DNA from: Actinomycetota bacterium
GTDB lineage: Bacteria > Actinomycetota > Acidimicrobiia > Acidimicrobiales > JAJPHD01
NCBI GenBank assembly: GCA_021325455.1
Contig: JAJPHD010000026.1
Coordinates: 124,001-188,000, forward strand
Direction of reading: 5' to 3'
Length of the DNA: 64,000 nt
A program made the translations under genes and the position numbers. Position 1 is the first letter of the stretch. Every line of letters starts with the position of its first letter. Below are positions 1 through 8,650 of this stretch, piece by piece. A model generated the notes under the pieces. The model worked only from the letters and a program-made list of their open reading frames with translations. It made no database searches and was not told the DNA's origin.

Positions 1-1
1 C

Positions 2-538
2 CTGGTGGAGGACATGCCCTCCGCCGAGGTGCGCAGGCTGTTCGAGGTGAACGTCCTCGGACTCATCGACCTCACCCAGCGGGTGCTCCCCTGCATGCTG
101 GAGCGCCGCCGGGGCCACATCGTGAACGTGGGCTCGGCCGGGGGCTGGGTGGCCGTGCCCCCGATCACCGTCTACTCGGCGACCAAGTTCGCCGTGGCCG
201 GGTTCACCGAGGGGCTGCGAAGAGAGCTGCAGGGAAGGGGCGTGTCCGTTGGCCTCATCAGCCCCGGCCCGCTGGCCACGGAGTTCCAGGTCCGGGCTGC
301 TCCCTCCCCCGGTCCCCAGGGCATCCTGGCGGGGGGCAGCCCCCTCCCGGGGTCGCTGGCCGGCCGGGCCATCGTCCGCTCCATCCAGCTGGCGGGGGTG
401 CCCGGATGGGACACCATTGCCGTCCCCCGCCTCATGGGCCTCGGCCGGCTGGGGGCTCTGCCCGTGATCGACCGCCTGGTGGACATGGGGGCTCTGGTGT
501 CCCGGGGGCCGGGGCTCCCTCACGGACGGGGCCGGTAG
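2..538 (+). CDS. SDR-family oxidoreductase, C-terminal part
   Basis: The reading frame is open at the left edge, so the N-terminal Rossmann glycine motif lies outside the window. What remains is the second half of a classical short-chain dehydrogenase: an N-V-L-G segment after the cofactor-binding part, a serine-rich strand, then the catalytic Y-S-A-T-K signature (YxxxK) followed by a helix and the S-P-G-P loop that normally follows it. It would be an NAD(P)-dependent oxidoreductase of unknown substrate. Substrate cannot be predicted because the N-terminal half is missing. Ends in TAG 34 bp before the next gene. Confidence 0.85.
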   Translation: MVEDMPSAEVRRLFEVNVLGLIDLTQRVLPCMLERRRGHIVNVGSAGGWVAVPPITVYSATKFAVAGFTEGLRRELQGRGVSVGLISPGPLATEFQVRAAPSPGPQGILAGGSPLPGSLAGRAIVRSIQLAGVPGWDTIAVPRLMGLGRLGALPVIDRLVDMGALVSRGPGLPHGRGR

Positions 539-572
539 CGCCGCTGGCCGGGGGCGCCGGTAGCCTGGCGGG

Positions 573-1436
573 GTGGACCCTCTGCGCTGGCACCGCCGCC
601 CCAGGCTCCGCCGACCGGTCCTGGTGGCGGCTTTCGCCGGCTGGAACGACGCTGCCGATGCCGCCACCTCGGCCGTCGACTACCTGGTGCGGTCGTGGGG
701 GGCCCGGCCCTTCGCGGAGATCGACCCCGAGGAGTTCTTCGACTTCACCGTCTCCCGCCCCCAGGTGAAGGTCGAGGACGGGGACACCCGACGGCTCGAG
801 TGGCCCACCACCGTCCTGTCGGCTGCCCCCGTGCCCGGCAGGCGCCAGGACGTGGTCTTCCTGCGGGGGACGGAGCCCGGGCTGCGGTGGAGGACCTTCT
901 GCCAGACCGTGGTGGGCGTGGCCTCGGAGCTCCAGGTGGAGATGATGGTGGGCCTGGGGGCCCTCTTGGCCGACGTGCCCCACACCCGTCCGGTCAAGGT
1001 CACAGGCACCGCCATGGACCCCGAGCTGGTGAAGCGGCTGGACCTCCGCCGGTCGCGCTACGAGGGGCCGACCGGCATCCTCGGTGTGCTCCACGACGCC
1101 TTCGCCACCGCGGGCATCCCGTCCGCCTCGCTGTGGGCCAGCGTGCCCCACTACGTGGCCCAGAGCCCGTCCCCCAAGGCCACCCTGGCCCTCGTGGAGC
1201 GCACCGCCGGCCTCCTCGGGACCCGGGTCGAGACCATGGACCTCGAGGTGGCCTCCTCGGCCTACGAGAGGCAGGTGAACGAGCTGGTGGCCGCCGACGA
1301 GGACGCCGCCGCCTACGTAGCCCGCCTGGAGGAGGTGGGCGACGACGAGGACGAGGACCTCGGCGAGGGGCTCGTGTCGGGCGCCAAGCTGGCCGACGAG
1401 GCGGCCCGCTTCCTGCGCGAGCAGCGGGGGGAGTGA
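573..1436 (+). CDS. PAC2 family protein
   Basis: A 287-residue protein of the PAC2 (proteasome assembly chaperone 2-like, COG2047) family. The N-terminal V-L-V-A-A-F-A-G-W-N-D-A segment and the central T-G-T-A/P-T-G-I-L-G region are typical of the actinobacterial members. The C-terminus is strongly acidic (a D/E-rich stretch near residues 250-262). In actinobacteria the family is common and its role is not settled; archaeal and eukaryotic relatives assist proteasome assembly. Start is GTG. The stop overlaps the GTG of the next gene (GTGA), so the two are probably translated together. Confidence 0.8.
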   Translation: MDPLRWHRRPRLRRPVLVAAFAGWNDAADAATSAVDYLVRSWGARPFAEIDPEEFFDFTVSRPQVKVEDGDTRRLEWPTTVLSAAPVPGRRQDVVFLRGTEPGLRWRTFCQTVVGVASELQVEMMVGLGALLADVPHTRPVKVTGTAMDPELVKRLDLRRSRYEGPTGILGVLHDAFATAGIPSASLWASVPHYVAQSPSPKATLALVERTAGLLGTRVETMDLEVASSAYERQVNELVAADEDAAAYVARLEEVGDDEDEDLGEGLVSGAKLADEAARFLREQRGE

Positions 1437-2080
1437 CCACGGCGCTCTCGGCACCCGTCCGGGCCGTCGTGCTCGACCTGGGGGGAGTCCTGGTGGACTG
1501 GAACCCGAGGCACCTCTACCGGCGGATCTTCGCCGGCGAGGAGGGCGCCATGGAGCGCTTCCTCTCCACCATCTGCACCCCGGAGTGGAACCTGGAGCTG
1601 GACCGGGGCCGGCCCATGGCCGAGGCGGTGGAGGAGCTGGCCGAGCGCCACCCAGAGCACGCCGCTTCCATCCGGGCCTACCGCGAGCGCTGGGTGGAGA
1701 TGGTGGCCGGGCCCCTGCCCGGGATGCCCGAGCTGGTGGACGACCTCCGCTCCGCCGGGCTCGCCACCTACATCCTCACCAACTCCCCGGGCCAGGCCTT
1801 TCCCAAGGCCTGCCGGGCCCAGCCCTTCCTCCAGTCCTTCGACGGGGCCCTGGTATCGGGCGACCTCGGGATCGTCAAGCCCGACCCGGCCATCTTCCGT
1901 GCCCTGGTGGCCAAGTTCGACCTGGAGCCCGCCGCCACCGTCTTCGTGGACGATGTCGAGGCCAACGTGTCCGGCGCCAGGGCATGCGGGCTCCAGGCCC
2001 TCCTCTTCCCCGGTGCCGGGGCCTTGCGCCAGGCCCTGCGCTCGGCCGGTGTCGCCGTCCCGGCCCGACCTCGGCCCTAG
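1433..2080 (+). CDS. HAD-superfamily hydrolase
   Basis: A 215-residue haloacid dehalogenase-like phosphatase. Motif I is V-L-D-L-G-G-V-L-V-D-W-N near residue 12; the first Asp would be the nucleophile. Motif II is I-L-T-N-S, motif III is the Lys in I-V-K-P-D-P, and motif IV is V-F-V-D-D-V. The cap is the small helical C1 type. Such proteins hydrolyse small phosphomonoesters or haloacids; the substrate is unknown. The GTG start at 1433 overlaps the upstream stop by 4 bp; earlier in-frame sequence is a shadow of the PAC2 gene. Confidence 0.85.
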   Translation: MTTALSAPVRAVVLDLGGVLVDWNPRHLYRRIFAGEEGAMERFLSTICTPEWNLELDRGRPMAEAVEELAERHPEHAASIRAYRERWVEMVAGPLPGMPELVDDLRSAGLATYILTNSPGQAFPKACRAQPFLQSFDGALVSGDLGIVKPDPAIFRALVAKFDLEPAATVFVDDVEANVSGARACGLQALLFPGAGALRQALRSAGVAVPARPRP

Positions 2081-2083
2081 AGC

Positions 2084-3328
2084 CTACGAGACGGCCCGGA
2101 CGGCGTCCCCGGCCACCTCCACGCAGCGGTCCACCTCGGCGTCGGTGATGACCAGCGGCGGGCAGAAGGCGACCGTGGAGGTCCCGATGGGCCTGGCGAT
2201 CACCCCCCGCTCGAGCATGGCGTCCCTCACCGCCGAGGCGTCCACCCCCTCGGCGAGCCCGAGGGCCCAGATGGCCCCGTCCCCCCTGGCCTCGAGGACG
2301 GCCTTGCCGTCCACCAGCCCGGCCAGGCCCTTGCCCAGGCGCTCCCCCACGCTGCGGGCCCGGCGCACCAGGCCCTCCCCCTCGATGATGGCCAGGTTGG
2401 CCAGGGCGGCGGCGCAGGCGGCCGGGTGCCCGCTGTAGGTGTTCCCGTGCCGGAGGACCAGCTCCGGGTCGGCTTCGAGCGGCTGGCGCACGGCCGGGCC
2501 CACCAGGACCCCCCCGAGGGGCTGGTAGCCGGACGTCACGGCCTTGGCGAAGGTGACCAGGTCCGGGCGCACGCCGTAGTGCTGGGCAGCCCACCACGAC
2601 CCCAGGCGACCGAACCCGCATATGACCTCGTCCAGCACCAGGAAGGCCCCATGGCGATCGCAGCGCTGGCGCAGGCCCTCCAGGTAGCCGGGTGAGGGTG
2701 GGTAGACGCCTCCGGCTCCCACCACCGGCTCGGCCATTATGGCCGCCAGCCTCTCTCCCCCGCCCTGGTCCTCCAGCAGGGCGTCCAGCTCGTCCAGGTC
2801 GTCCCGGTCCACCTGGACCACGTCGGGCAGCAGCGGTCCCCAGCCCTGCTGGTTAGGCGGCAGACCGGTGGCGGACACCGCCCCGTAGGTCACCCCGTGG
2901 TAGGAGGGGCGCCGGCTCACTATGAGCGTCCGCTCGGGGTGCCCGGCCTGGGCGTGGGCCAGGCGGGCCAGCTTCATGGCCGTCTCCACGGCTTCAGAGC
3001 CCGACGAGGTGAGGAAGACCCGGGCTCCCTCCATGGGGGCCAGGCCCACCAGCCGGCCGCACACCTCGTCGGCGGGGGGGTTGGCGAAGCGGTCGAAGGT
3101 GTGGAAGCCGGCCAGCTTCCGGGACTGGGCGGCGACGGCATCGGCGATCTCGGCCCTTCCGTGCCCCACGTTGCAGTACCACAGGCTGGCCAGGGCGTCG
3201 ATGTACCTCCTGCCCCGGTCGTCCACCACCGTGGACCCTTCGCCCGACACGATCGTGATGAAGTCCGATGCGCGGGCAGCGGGGCGGGAGAAGGGATGCA
3301 GCTGGGAAGGGACCTGGGAATCGCTCAT
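2084..3328 (-). CDS. class III aminotransferase
   Basis: A 414-residue PLP-dependent class III (omega-) aminotransferase. It shows the N-terminal D-G-x-G-x-x-Y-I-D-A-like entry, S-G-S-E-A-V-E-T-A phosphate-binding segment, S-Y-H-G-V-T-Y aromatic motif, L-D-E-V-I-C-G-F-G with the PLP-ring Asp, and the Schiff-base Lys in F-A-K-A-V-T-S-G-Y. Closest in style to beta-alanine/putrescine:pyruvate transaminases; the amino donor cannot be read from sequence. I chose the ATG at 3328 (M-S-D-S-Q) over an upstream start because the conserved N-terminus begins right after it. It is divergent from padR, with 107 bp between the starts, and converges with the HAD gene 3 bp away. Confidence 0.88.
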   Translation of the reverse strand: MSDSQVPSQLHPFSRPAARASDFITIVSGEGSTVVDDRGRRYIDALASLWYCNVGHGRAEIADAVAAQSRKLAGFHTFDRFANPPADEVCGRLVGLAPMEGARVFLTSSGSEAVETAMKLARLAHAQAGHPERTLIVSRRPSYHGVTYGAVSATGLPPNQQGWGPLLPDVVQVDRDDLDELDALLEDQGGGERLAAIMAEPVVGAGGVYPPSPGYLEGLRQRCDRHGAFLVLDEVICGFGRLGSWWAAQHYGVRPDLVTFAKAVTSGYQPLGGVLVGPAVRQPLEADPELVLRHGNTYSGHPAACAAALANLAIIEGEGLVRRARSVGERLGKGLAGLVDGKAVLEARGDGAIWALGLAEGVDASAVRDAMLERGVIARPIGTSTVAFCPPLVITDAEVDRCVEVAGDAVRAVS

Positions 3329-3435
3329 GCCCCATGCTGGCACGCCCTCGCCGGCCGGGGCCACGGGGAGGGATTGCCCCTGGCGAGCCCGTGCCCCCGG
3401 GAGTACGGTCATTCTCGGAGCTGGGAAGGAGGCGC

Positions 3436-3843
3436 ATGACCGCCACCCGGGAAGCACAGGGCGATGGGGTGATGGAGGTCACCGGCATGGCGCCCCGGAA
3501 CTTCCTGCGGGCCTGCCTGCTCCTCCTCCTCCGGGAGCGCCCTGACCACGGCTACGACCTCCTGGCCCGGCTGGGATCGCTGGGCCTGGACCAGGAGGAC
3601 CCCGGGGCGGTGTACCGGACGCTGCGGGGGATGGAGAGGGAGGGGCTGGTGCGCTCGGGATGGGGCGAGTCCTGCTCGGGGCCGGCCCGACGGACCTATG
3701 TGCTCACGCCGTGTGGGGAGCGGGCCCTCCTCTGCTACGGGCGGGCCCTGGACGACTGCCGGAGGACCATCGAGGGCTTCCTCGACCGGTTCCTCGACGC
3801 CGTGGACCCCCTGGACACTCCGCGGGCCGGAGGCGCCCGGTGA
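3436..3843 (+). CDS. PadR-family transcriptional regulator
   Basis: A 135-residue PadR protein: a winged-helix domain with the signature R-P-D-H-G-Y-D-L-L-A-R-L, then G-A-V-Y-R-T-L-R-G-M-E-R-E-G-L-V, followed by a short C-terminal helix that usually mediates dimerisation. AAGGAGG lies 3 bp before the ATG; a second ATG at 3487 with its own GGAGG is an alternative. Its stop overlaps the ATG of the SIS/HypC fusion (ATGA), so it heads the plus-strand hydrogenase-accessory operon. Control of this operon, and perhaps of the hydrogenase, is inference from position. PadR proteins are usually repressors released by a small ligand. Confidence 0.85.
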   Translation: MTATREAQGDGVMEVTGMAPRNFLRACLLLLLRERPDHGYDLLARLGSLGLDQEDPGAVYRTLRGMEREGLVRSGWGESCSGPARRTYVLTPCGERALLCYGRALDDCRRTIEGFLDRFLDAVDPLDTPRAGGAR

Positions 3844-5327
3844 TGACCCCCGCCGCTGTGACCGGCGACCGGGCCGCGGCTGCCTTCGCCAGGCGGCAGG
3901 CCCCTACCCGGGCGGTCGCCGACCAGGCCGGCGCGGTGGCCCGGGCCTGCCGGGACATGGCCGGGCGCTTCCATGGCGGGGGCAAGCTGCTCGTGTTCGG
4001 GTCGGGCACCAGGGCCACCGACGCCCAGCACGTGAGCGTGGAGTTCGTTCACCCCGTCATCGTGGGCAAGCGGGCCCTGCCCGCCCTCACCCTGGCCACC
4101 GATGCCGCCACGGTGAGCGGCCTGGCCCTGGCGGCGGGCCCCGCCGAGGTCTTCTCCCACCAGCTGCGGGCCCTGGCGGCGCCGGCGGACATCGCCCTCG
4201 GGCTCTATGGGGCCGAGCCCGACCCCGCCGTCACGGCCGGTCTCCGGGAGGCCCGGGGCCGAGGGTTGCTCTCCGTCGCCCTGGCCGCCGGCGGGCCGGG
4301 GGTCGTGGAGACGCCGGTCGACCACCTCCTGTCCGTCCCTTCCGAGGACCCCCGCATCGCCAAGGAGGTCCAGGTCACCCTGTACCACGTCCTGTGGGAG
4401 CTGGTGCACATCTTCTTCGAGAGGCCCGGGGCCCTCCCCACCCCCGGCCCTCCGACCTGCGTTACCTGCTCGGACCAGGCCCAGGCCTTCCCCGTGGTGT
4501 CGCTGCTGGAGGGGTCGCTGGCCATGGTGGACACGGGACAGGGGCTGGAGAAGGTGAGCATCGCCCTGGTCGACGCCTGCGTGGGAGACCGGGTCCTCGT
4601 GCACGCGGGCGAGGCCATCGCCGTGGTCCCCCCGGAGGAGGGCGAGCCGGCCTGCCCCGCCGGCCCGGCGGAGCCGCCCGGTGAGGATCTCTCGTCCCTC
4701 TACCCGTTCCTCTACGAGGAGCGCGATGCCGACCCCGATGCCGTGCTGGGCGACGTGGCCCGGTCTACGGCGGCCAAGGCCGAAGAGATCGCCCTCCTGC
4801 GCCAGCAGGTCGGTGAGGCCAAGGCGCACCGCCTGGCCGCCTGCGCCAGCGCCATGGCCCAGGCCTTCGCCGGAGGGGGCCGCCTGCTGGCCTTCGGCAA
4901 CGGTGGCAGCAGCAGCGACGCCCAGGCGGTGGCCCACGCCTTCCTGGACCCGCCCGCCGGCGAGCGGCCCCTCCCGGCGCTCTCGCTCACCAACGACATA
5001 GCGGTGGTGACGGCCCTGGCCAACGACATCGGCTTCGAGGTCGTCTTCGCCCGGCAGGTGGCCGCTTGGGGCCGCCCGGGCGACATCGCCGTGGCCCTCT
5101 CCACCAGCGGGGGCTCGGCCAACGTGCTGGCCGGGATCGAGGAGGCCAAGCGGGCCGGCATGCTCACCGTGGGGCTGGCGGGTTATGACGGGGGCAAGAT
5201 GGCCGAGGCGGCGCTCGACTTCCTCTTCGTCATCCCCTCCTCCTCGGTCCACCGCATCCAGGAGGCTCAGACCACCGTCTACCACGTGCTGGCCGAGCTG
5301 ACCCAGGCCGCCCTGGCCGCCTCGTAG
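3843..5327 (+). CDS. SIS - HypC-like - SIS three-domain fusion protein
   Basis: A 494-residue protein with two sugar-isomerase (SIS) domains flanking a HypC/HupF-like segment. Residues about 1-195 are a degenerate GmhA-like SIS domain (F-G-S-G-T-R-A-T-D-A-Q-H). Residues about 205-265 run C-V-T-C-S-D, a D-T-G strand, then V-G-D-R-V-L-V-H-A-G-E-A-I, which matches the HypC beta-barrel pattern. Residues about 300-494 are a well-kept GmhA-type SIS domain (G-N-G-G-S-S-S-D-A-Q; S-T-S-G-G-S-A-N). Phosphoheptose-isomerase-like genes are known accessories of actinobacterial-type hydrogenase loci; the role is unknown. Co-translated with padR. The genuine stand-alone HypC is encoded separately at 10911-11183. 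Confidence 0.8.
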   Translation: MTPAAVTGDRAAAAFARRQAPTRAVADQAGAVARACRDMAGRFHGGGKLLVFGSGTRATDAQHVSVEFVHPVIVGKRALPALTLATDAATVSGLALAAGPAEVFSHQLRALAAPADIALGLYGAEPDPAVTAGLREARGRGLLSVALAAGGPGVVETPVDHLLSVPSEDPRIAKEVQVTLYHVLWELVHIFFERPGALPTPGPPTCVTCSDQAQAFPVVSLLEGSLAMVDTGQGLEKVSIALVDACVGDRVLVHAGEAIAVVPPEEGEPACPAGPAEPPGEDLSSLYPFLYEERDADPDAVLGDVARSTAAKAEEIALLRQQVGEAKAHRLAACASAMAQAFAGGGRLLAFGNGGSSSDAQAVAHAFLDPPAGERPLPALSLTNDIAVVTALANDIGFEVVFARQVAAWGRPGDIAVALSTSGGSANVLAGIEEAKRAGMLTVGLAGYDGGKMAEAALDFLFVIPSSSVHRIQEAQTTVYHVLAELTQAALAAS

Positions 5328-5387
5328 GGGCCGAGGACACTTACCGGGGGGAGACGCCCGCCGTACACTCGCGCCGGTGATGGGCAG

Positions 5388-5915
5388 GTGACGGGTTCAG
5401 GCGGCTCGTCCTGGACCGTGGTGCCGGCTCGGTCCAGCGTGCGCATAGAGGCCCGCTCCAGCCTGCACCCCATCCACGGGGAAGGGCGTGACCTCTCGGG
5501 CACGATCGAGGCGTTGGTGGCCGATGGCCAAGTCGACCTCTCGGCTCCCCCCCGGGGGCGCCTCGAGCTGCCCCTGCGCACCCTGGCCTCGGGCAACGCC
5601 CTGTACGACCGCGAGCTGCACCGTCGCATAGAGACCAGGACCTACCCCACAGCGGTCGTGGAGCTCGTGCAAGCCCGGGAGGCAGGTAGCGACCAACGGG
5701 TCCGCCTCGCCCTGGAGCTGACCTTCCACGGCGTCACCCGTCCCTTCGAGGAGGACGTGACGGTCACCCTCCCCGAGGACGGGACCCTCGTGGTGGAGGG
5801 CGAGCACACCTTCGACGTCCGGGACTACGGCATCCAGCCCCCCCGGATCCTCACCTTGCGCGTCTACCCGGAGGTGACCGTCCATGCCCGCATCGTGGCC
5901 GAGCGCCCGGGTTGA
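5388..5915 (+). CDS. YceI family protein
   Basis: A 175-residue protein of the YceI family, an eight-stranded lipocalin-like barrel that binds polyisoprenoid or amphipathic molecules. Recognisable elements are the opening W-T-V-V-P-A-R-S-S-V-R-I, the central T-F-H-G-V-T-R-P strand and the closing strand with D-Y-G-I-Q-P-P. There is no signal peptide, so it would be cytoplasmic. The GTG at 5388 is used because the upstream ATG runs straight into a stop. It sits between the SIS/HypC fusion and hypF, 60 bp after the former; a role in hydrogenase biogenesis or quinone handling is guesswork. Confidence 0.75.
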   Translation: MTGSGGSSWTVVPARSSVRIEARSSLHPIHGEGRDLSGTIEALVADGQVDLSAPPRGRLELPLRTLASGNALYDRELHRRIETRTYPTAVVELVQAREAGSDQRVRLALELTFHGVTRPFEEDVTVTLPEDGTLVVEGEHTFDVRDYGIQPPRILTLRVYPEVTVHARIVAERPG

Positions 5916-5938
5916 GGCCCGGGGAAAGGAGGAGGACC

Positions 5939-6196
5939 ATGGGCACCCTGATCGGCTTCGCCGTGGGATACCTGGTGGGGACCGGCGCCGGCAGGCAGGG
6001 GCGTGACCGGGCCGTGCGGGCCACCCTCGACATCCTGGGCTCGGACGGGGCCCGGGAGCTGAAGGAGACAGCCCGGTCCCTGCTCGCCGAGGTGGCGCGC
6101 CAGCTCGGCGCCGGGGCTGTGGGCGAGATCCGGGGGCTCCTCCGGGACCGGGCCTCCGGCCCCGAGGGCCGGCCTCGCCTCTCCCCTGCCGCCTGA
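5939..6196 (+). CDS. small glycine-rich membrane-associated protein
   Basis: An 85-residue protein I do not recognise by name. It starts with one short glycine-rich hydrophobic segment (residues about 2-18: T-L-I-G-F-A-V-G-Y-L-V-G) followed by charged amphipathic helices, a pattern seen in YtxH-like small proteins. The ATG at 5939 is preceded by AAAGGAGG at a good distance, which decides against an upstream in-frame ATG at 5912. It lies 23 bp after yceI and 10 bp before hypF, so it belongs to the hydrogenase-accessory operon. Confidence 0.6.
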   Translation: MGTLIGFAVGYLVGTGAGRQGRDRAVRATLDILGSDGARELKETARSLLAEVARQLGAGAVGEIRGLLRDRASGPEGRPRLSPAA

Positions 6197-6206
6197 GCTG
6201 GACGGG

Positions 6207-8603
6207 GTGGGCTCACCCGACACATCCACCGCGCCTCCACGCCCGGTCAGGGTCCAGGTCCGGGTGGAGGGCATCGTCCAGGGCGTCGGGTTCCGGCCCT
6301 TCGTCCACACCCTGGCCACCGCCCTGGGCCTGGCCGGGGTGGTGGGCAACGACAGCCGGGGGGTCTTCGTGGAGGCCGAGGGTGAGGAGGCGGCCGTGAG
6401 CCGCTTCGTGCAGGCCCTGGAGCACGAGGCACCTCCGCTGGCCGTGGTGGAGCGGATCAGCACCCAGGTCCTCCCCCCCACCGGGGCGAGAGGGTTCGTC
6501 ATCGCCATGAGCCCCGCCGGCGGGGAGCGCACCGCCCTGGTCTCCCCGGACGTGGCCACCTGCGACGCCTGCCTGGCCGAGCTGGCGGACCCCGGGGACC
6601 GCCGCTACCGGTACGCCTTCATCAACTGCACGAACTGCGGCCCCCGCTTCAGCATCGTGCGCGACATCCCCTACGACCGGGCCGCCACCACCATGAGCGG
6701 CTTTGCCATGTGCCCCGACTGCGCGGCCGAGTACGAGGACCCCACCAACCGGCGCTTCCACGCCCAGCCCGTCTGCTGCCCCGCCTGCGGTCCCACCCTG
6801 GCCCTGGTGGACTCCGGGGGGCGGCTCCTCGCCGGCGACCCTGCCGGGGCCGGCCCCGGGACCGCCACCGCCCCCGGGGCGCCCGGAGCCGGTGGCGACC
6901 CGGTGGCCCTCGCCGCCCAGCTCCTCCTGGACGGCCAGGTGGTGGCCGTCAAGGGCCTGGGTGGCTACCACCTGGCCGCCCTGGCGGCCGACGAGGCCGC
7001 CGTGGCCCGCCTGCGGGCCCGCAAGCACCGCGAGGACCGACCCTTCGCCCTCATGGCCCCGGACCTGGACTGGGCCCGGCGCCTCGGGCAGGTGAGCGAG
7101 GAGGAGGAGAGGCTGCTCGCCGGCTGGCGCCGCCCCATAGTCCTGCTCGAGCGCCGGGCCGGGGGGGATGCCGGCATCGCCCCCTCCGTCGCCCCCCACA
7201 ACCGCTGCCTCGGGGTCATGCTGCCCTACACCCCCCTGCACCACCTGCTGGCCGACCAGGTCGGCCAGCCCTTCGTGCTCACGAGCGGCAACCTCTCCGA
7301 CGAGCCCATCGCCTACCGCGACGACGATGCCAGGCAGAGGCTGGGGTCGGTGGCCGACTACTTCCTGGTCCACAACCGCCCCATACACACCCGGGTGGAC
7401 GACTCGGTGGCGAGGCTGTGGGAGGGAGCCGAGCTGCCCCTGCGCCGGTCCCGGGGCTACGCCCCCATGCCGCTGCACCTGGTGACCGAGGTGCCCCGCC
7501 CCGTCCTGGGGTGCGGGGCCCAGCTCAAGGCCACCTTCTGCCTGGCCAGTGGCCATCGTGCCTTCATGTCCCACCACATCGGGGACCTCGAGAACTGGGA
7601 GACCATGCGCAGCTACCAGGAGGGGATCAGCCACCTGGAGAGCCTGTTCCAGATCGAGCCCGCCGTTCTCGCCCATGACCTGCATCCCGAGTACCTGTCC
7701 ACCAAGTGGGCCGTGGACCGGGCGGCCAGCGATCCCGGGCTGGCGCTGGTAGCGGTCCAGCACCACCACGCCCACCTGGCCTCCTGCCTGGCTGACAACG
7801 GCGAGGAGGGGCCCGTCATCGGGGTCGTCTTCGACGGCCTCGGCTACGGGGTTGACGGGACCTTGTGGGGCGGCGAGGTGCTGGTTGCCGACCTGGTGGG
7901 CTTCGACCGCGAGGCCCATCTGGAACCCGTCCCCATGCCCGGGGGGGCGGCTGCCATCGCCGAGCCTTGGCGCATGGCCCTTTCCTGGCTGGAGGCTACC
8001 TACGGCGACGACCTGCCCCCGGGCCTGGGGGTGAGGGAGAGGTGGTCGGGGCCCTGGGGGGCGGTCCTGGACATGGCCCGGCGGGGCGTCAACAGCCCCC
8101 TCACCTCCAGCGTCGGGAGGCTGTTCGACGCCGTGTCCTGCCTGTGCGGGCTCCGCGACGTGGTCACCTACGAGGGCCAGGCCGCCGTCGAGCTGGAGCA
8201 GGCCGCCGACCCCACCGAAGAGGGGTCGTACCCGACCGGGCTCCGCCTCGGGGTGCCGGTGCGCCTCGTGGGCACGGACCTGGTGCGGGCTGTCGTGTCC
8301 GACCTGGTGCACCGGGTGCCGGTGCCCACGGTGGCGGGACGCTTCCACAACGGCCTCGCCGACGCCGTGGCCGACCTGTGCGCTGCCATCGGGGCGCGCA
8401 CCGGCCTGTCCACCGTGGCCCTGTCAGGGGGCGTGTTCCAGAACGTCCTCCTCCTCGACCGGGTGGTGGGCCGGCTGAGGCGCCGGGGCCTGCGCGTGCT
8501 CACCCACAGCCGGGTCCCCCCCAACGACGGGGGTATCAGCCTGGGGCAGGTGGCGGTGGCCGGGGCCCGCCTCGCCAGCCGTCCCGGGCCCGGGCCCGGG
8601 TGA
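6207..8603 (+). CDS. hypF: HypF carbamoyltransferase
   Basis: A 798-residue HypF of full length. Domains in order: acylphosphatase (V-R-V-E-G-I-V-Q-G-V-G-F-R-P, residues about 14-100), two zinc-finger-like motifs built from C-x2-C pairs (C-D-A-C, C-T-N-C, C-P-D-C, C-P-A-C, residues about 115-200), YrdC-like domain, and a C-terminal Kae1-like domain with H-H-H-A-H and the D-G-x-G-Y motif. It turns carbamoyl phosphate and ATP into carbamoyl-adenylate and carbamoylates the C-terminal Cys of HypE, the first step to the cyanide ligands of the [NiFe] site. It ends the plus-strand operon and converges on hypE, 47 bp away. Start is GTG. Confidence 0.96.
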   Translation: MGSPDTSTAPPRPVRVQVRVEGIVQGVGFRPFVHTLATALGLAGVVGNDSRGVFVEAEGEEAAVSRFVQALEHEAPPLAVVERISTQVLPPTGARGFVIAMSPAGGERTALVSPDVATCDACLAELADPGDRRYRYAFINCTNCGPRFSIVRDIPYDRAATTMSGFAMCPDCAAEYEDPTNRRFHAQPVCCPACGPTLALVDSGGRLLAGDPAGAGPGTATAPGAPGAGGDPVALAAQLLLDGQVVAVKGLGGYHLAALAADEAAVARLRARKHREDRPFALMAPDLDWARRLGQVSEEEERLLAGWRRPIVLLERRAGGDAGIAPSVAPHNRCLGVMLPYTPLHHLLADQVGQPFVLTSGNLSDEPIAYRDDDARQRLGSVADYFLVHNRPIHTRVDDSVARLWEGAELPLRRSRGYAPMPLHLVTEVPRPVLGCGAQLKATFCLASGHRAFMSHHIGDLENWETMRSYQEGISHLESLFQIEPAVLAHDLHPEYLSTKWAVDRAASDPGLALVAVQHHHAHLASCLADNGEEGPVIGVVFDGLGYGVDGTLWGGEVLVADLVGFDREAHLEPVPMPGGAAAIAEPWRMALSWLEATYGDDLPPGLGVRERWSGPWGAVLDMARRGVNSPLTSSVGRLFDAVSCLCGLRDVVTYEGQAAVELEQAADPTEEGSYPTGLRLGVPVRLVGTDLVRAVVSDLVHRVPVPTVAGRFHNGLADAVADLCAAIGARTGLSTVALSGGVFQNVLLLDRVVGRLRRRGLRVLTHSRVPPNDGGISLGQVAVAGARLASRPGPGPG

Positions 8604-8650
8604 CCGGCCCCCCATCTCGGGGACGAGGGCCGCGGCGGGCCTTGGGGTCT

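Noticed and set aside
5341-5387. A riboswitch or separate promoter before yceI
   Set aside because: Only a 60-bp gap with a weak TACACT; no fold or motif that I can support.
6213-8348. A 711-codon open frame antisense to hypF
   Set aside because: It is the reverse shadow of a GC-rich gene with strict codon bias, is Gly/His/Arg-rich and lacks any known motif.
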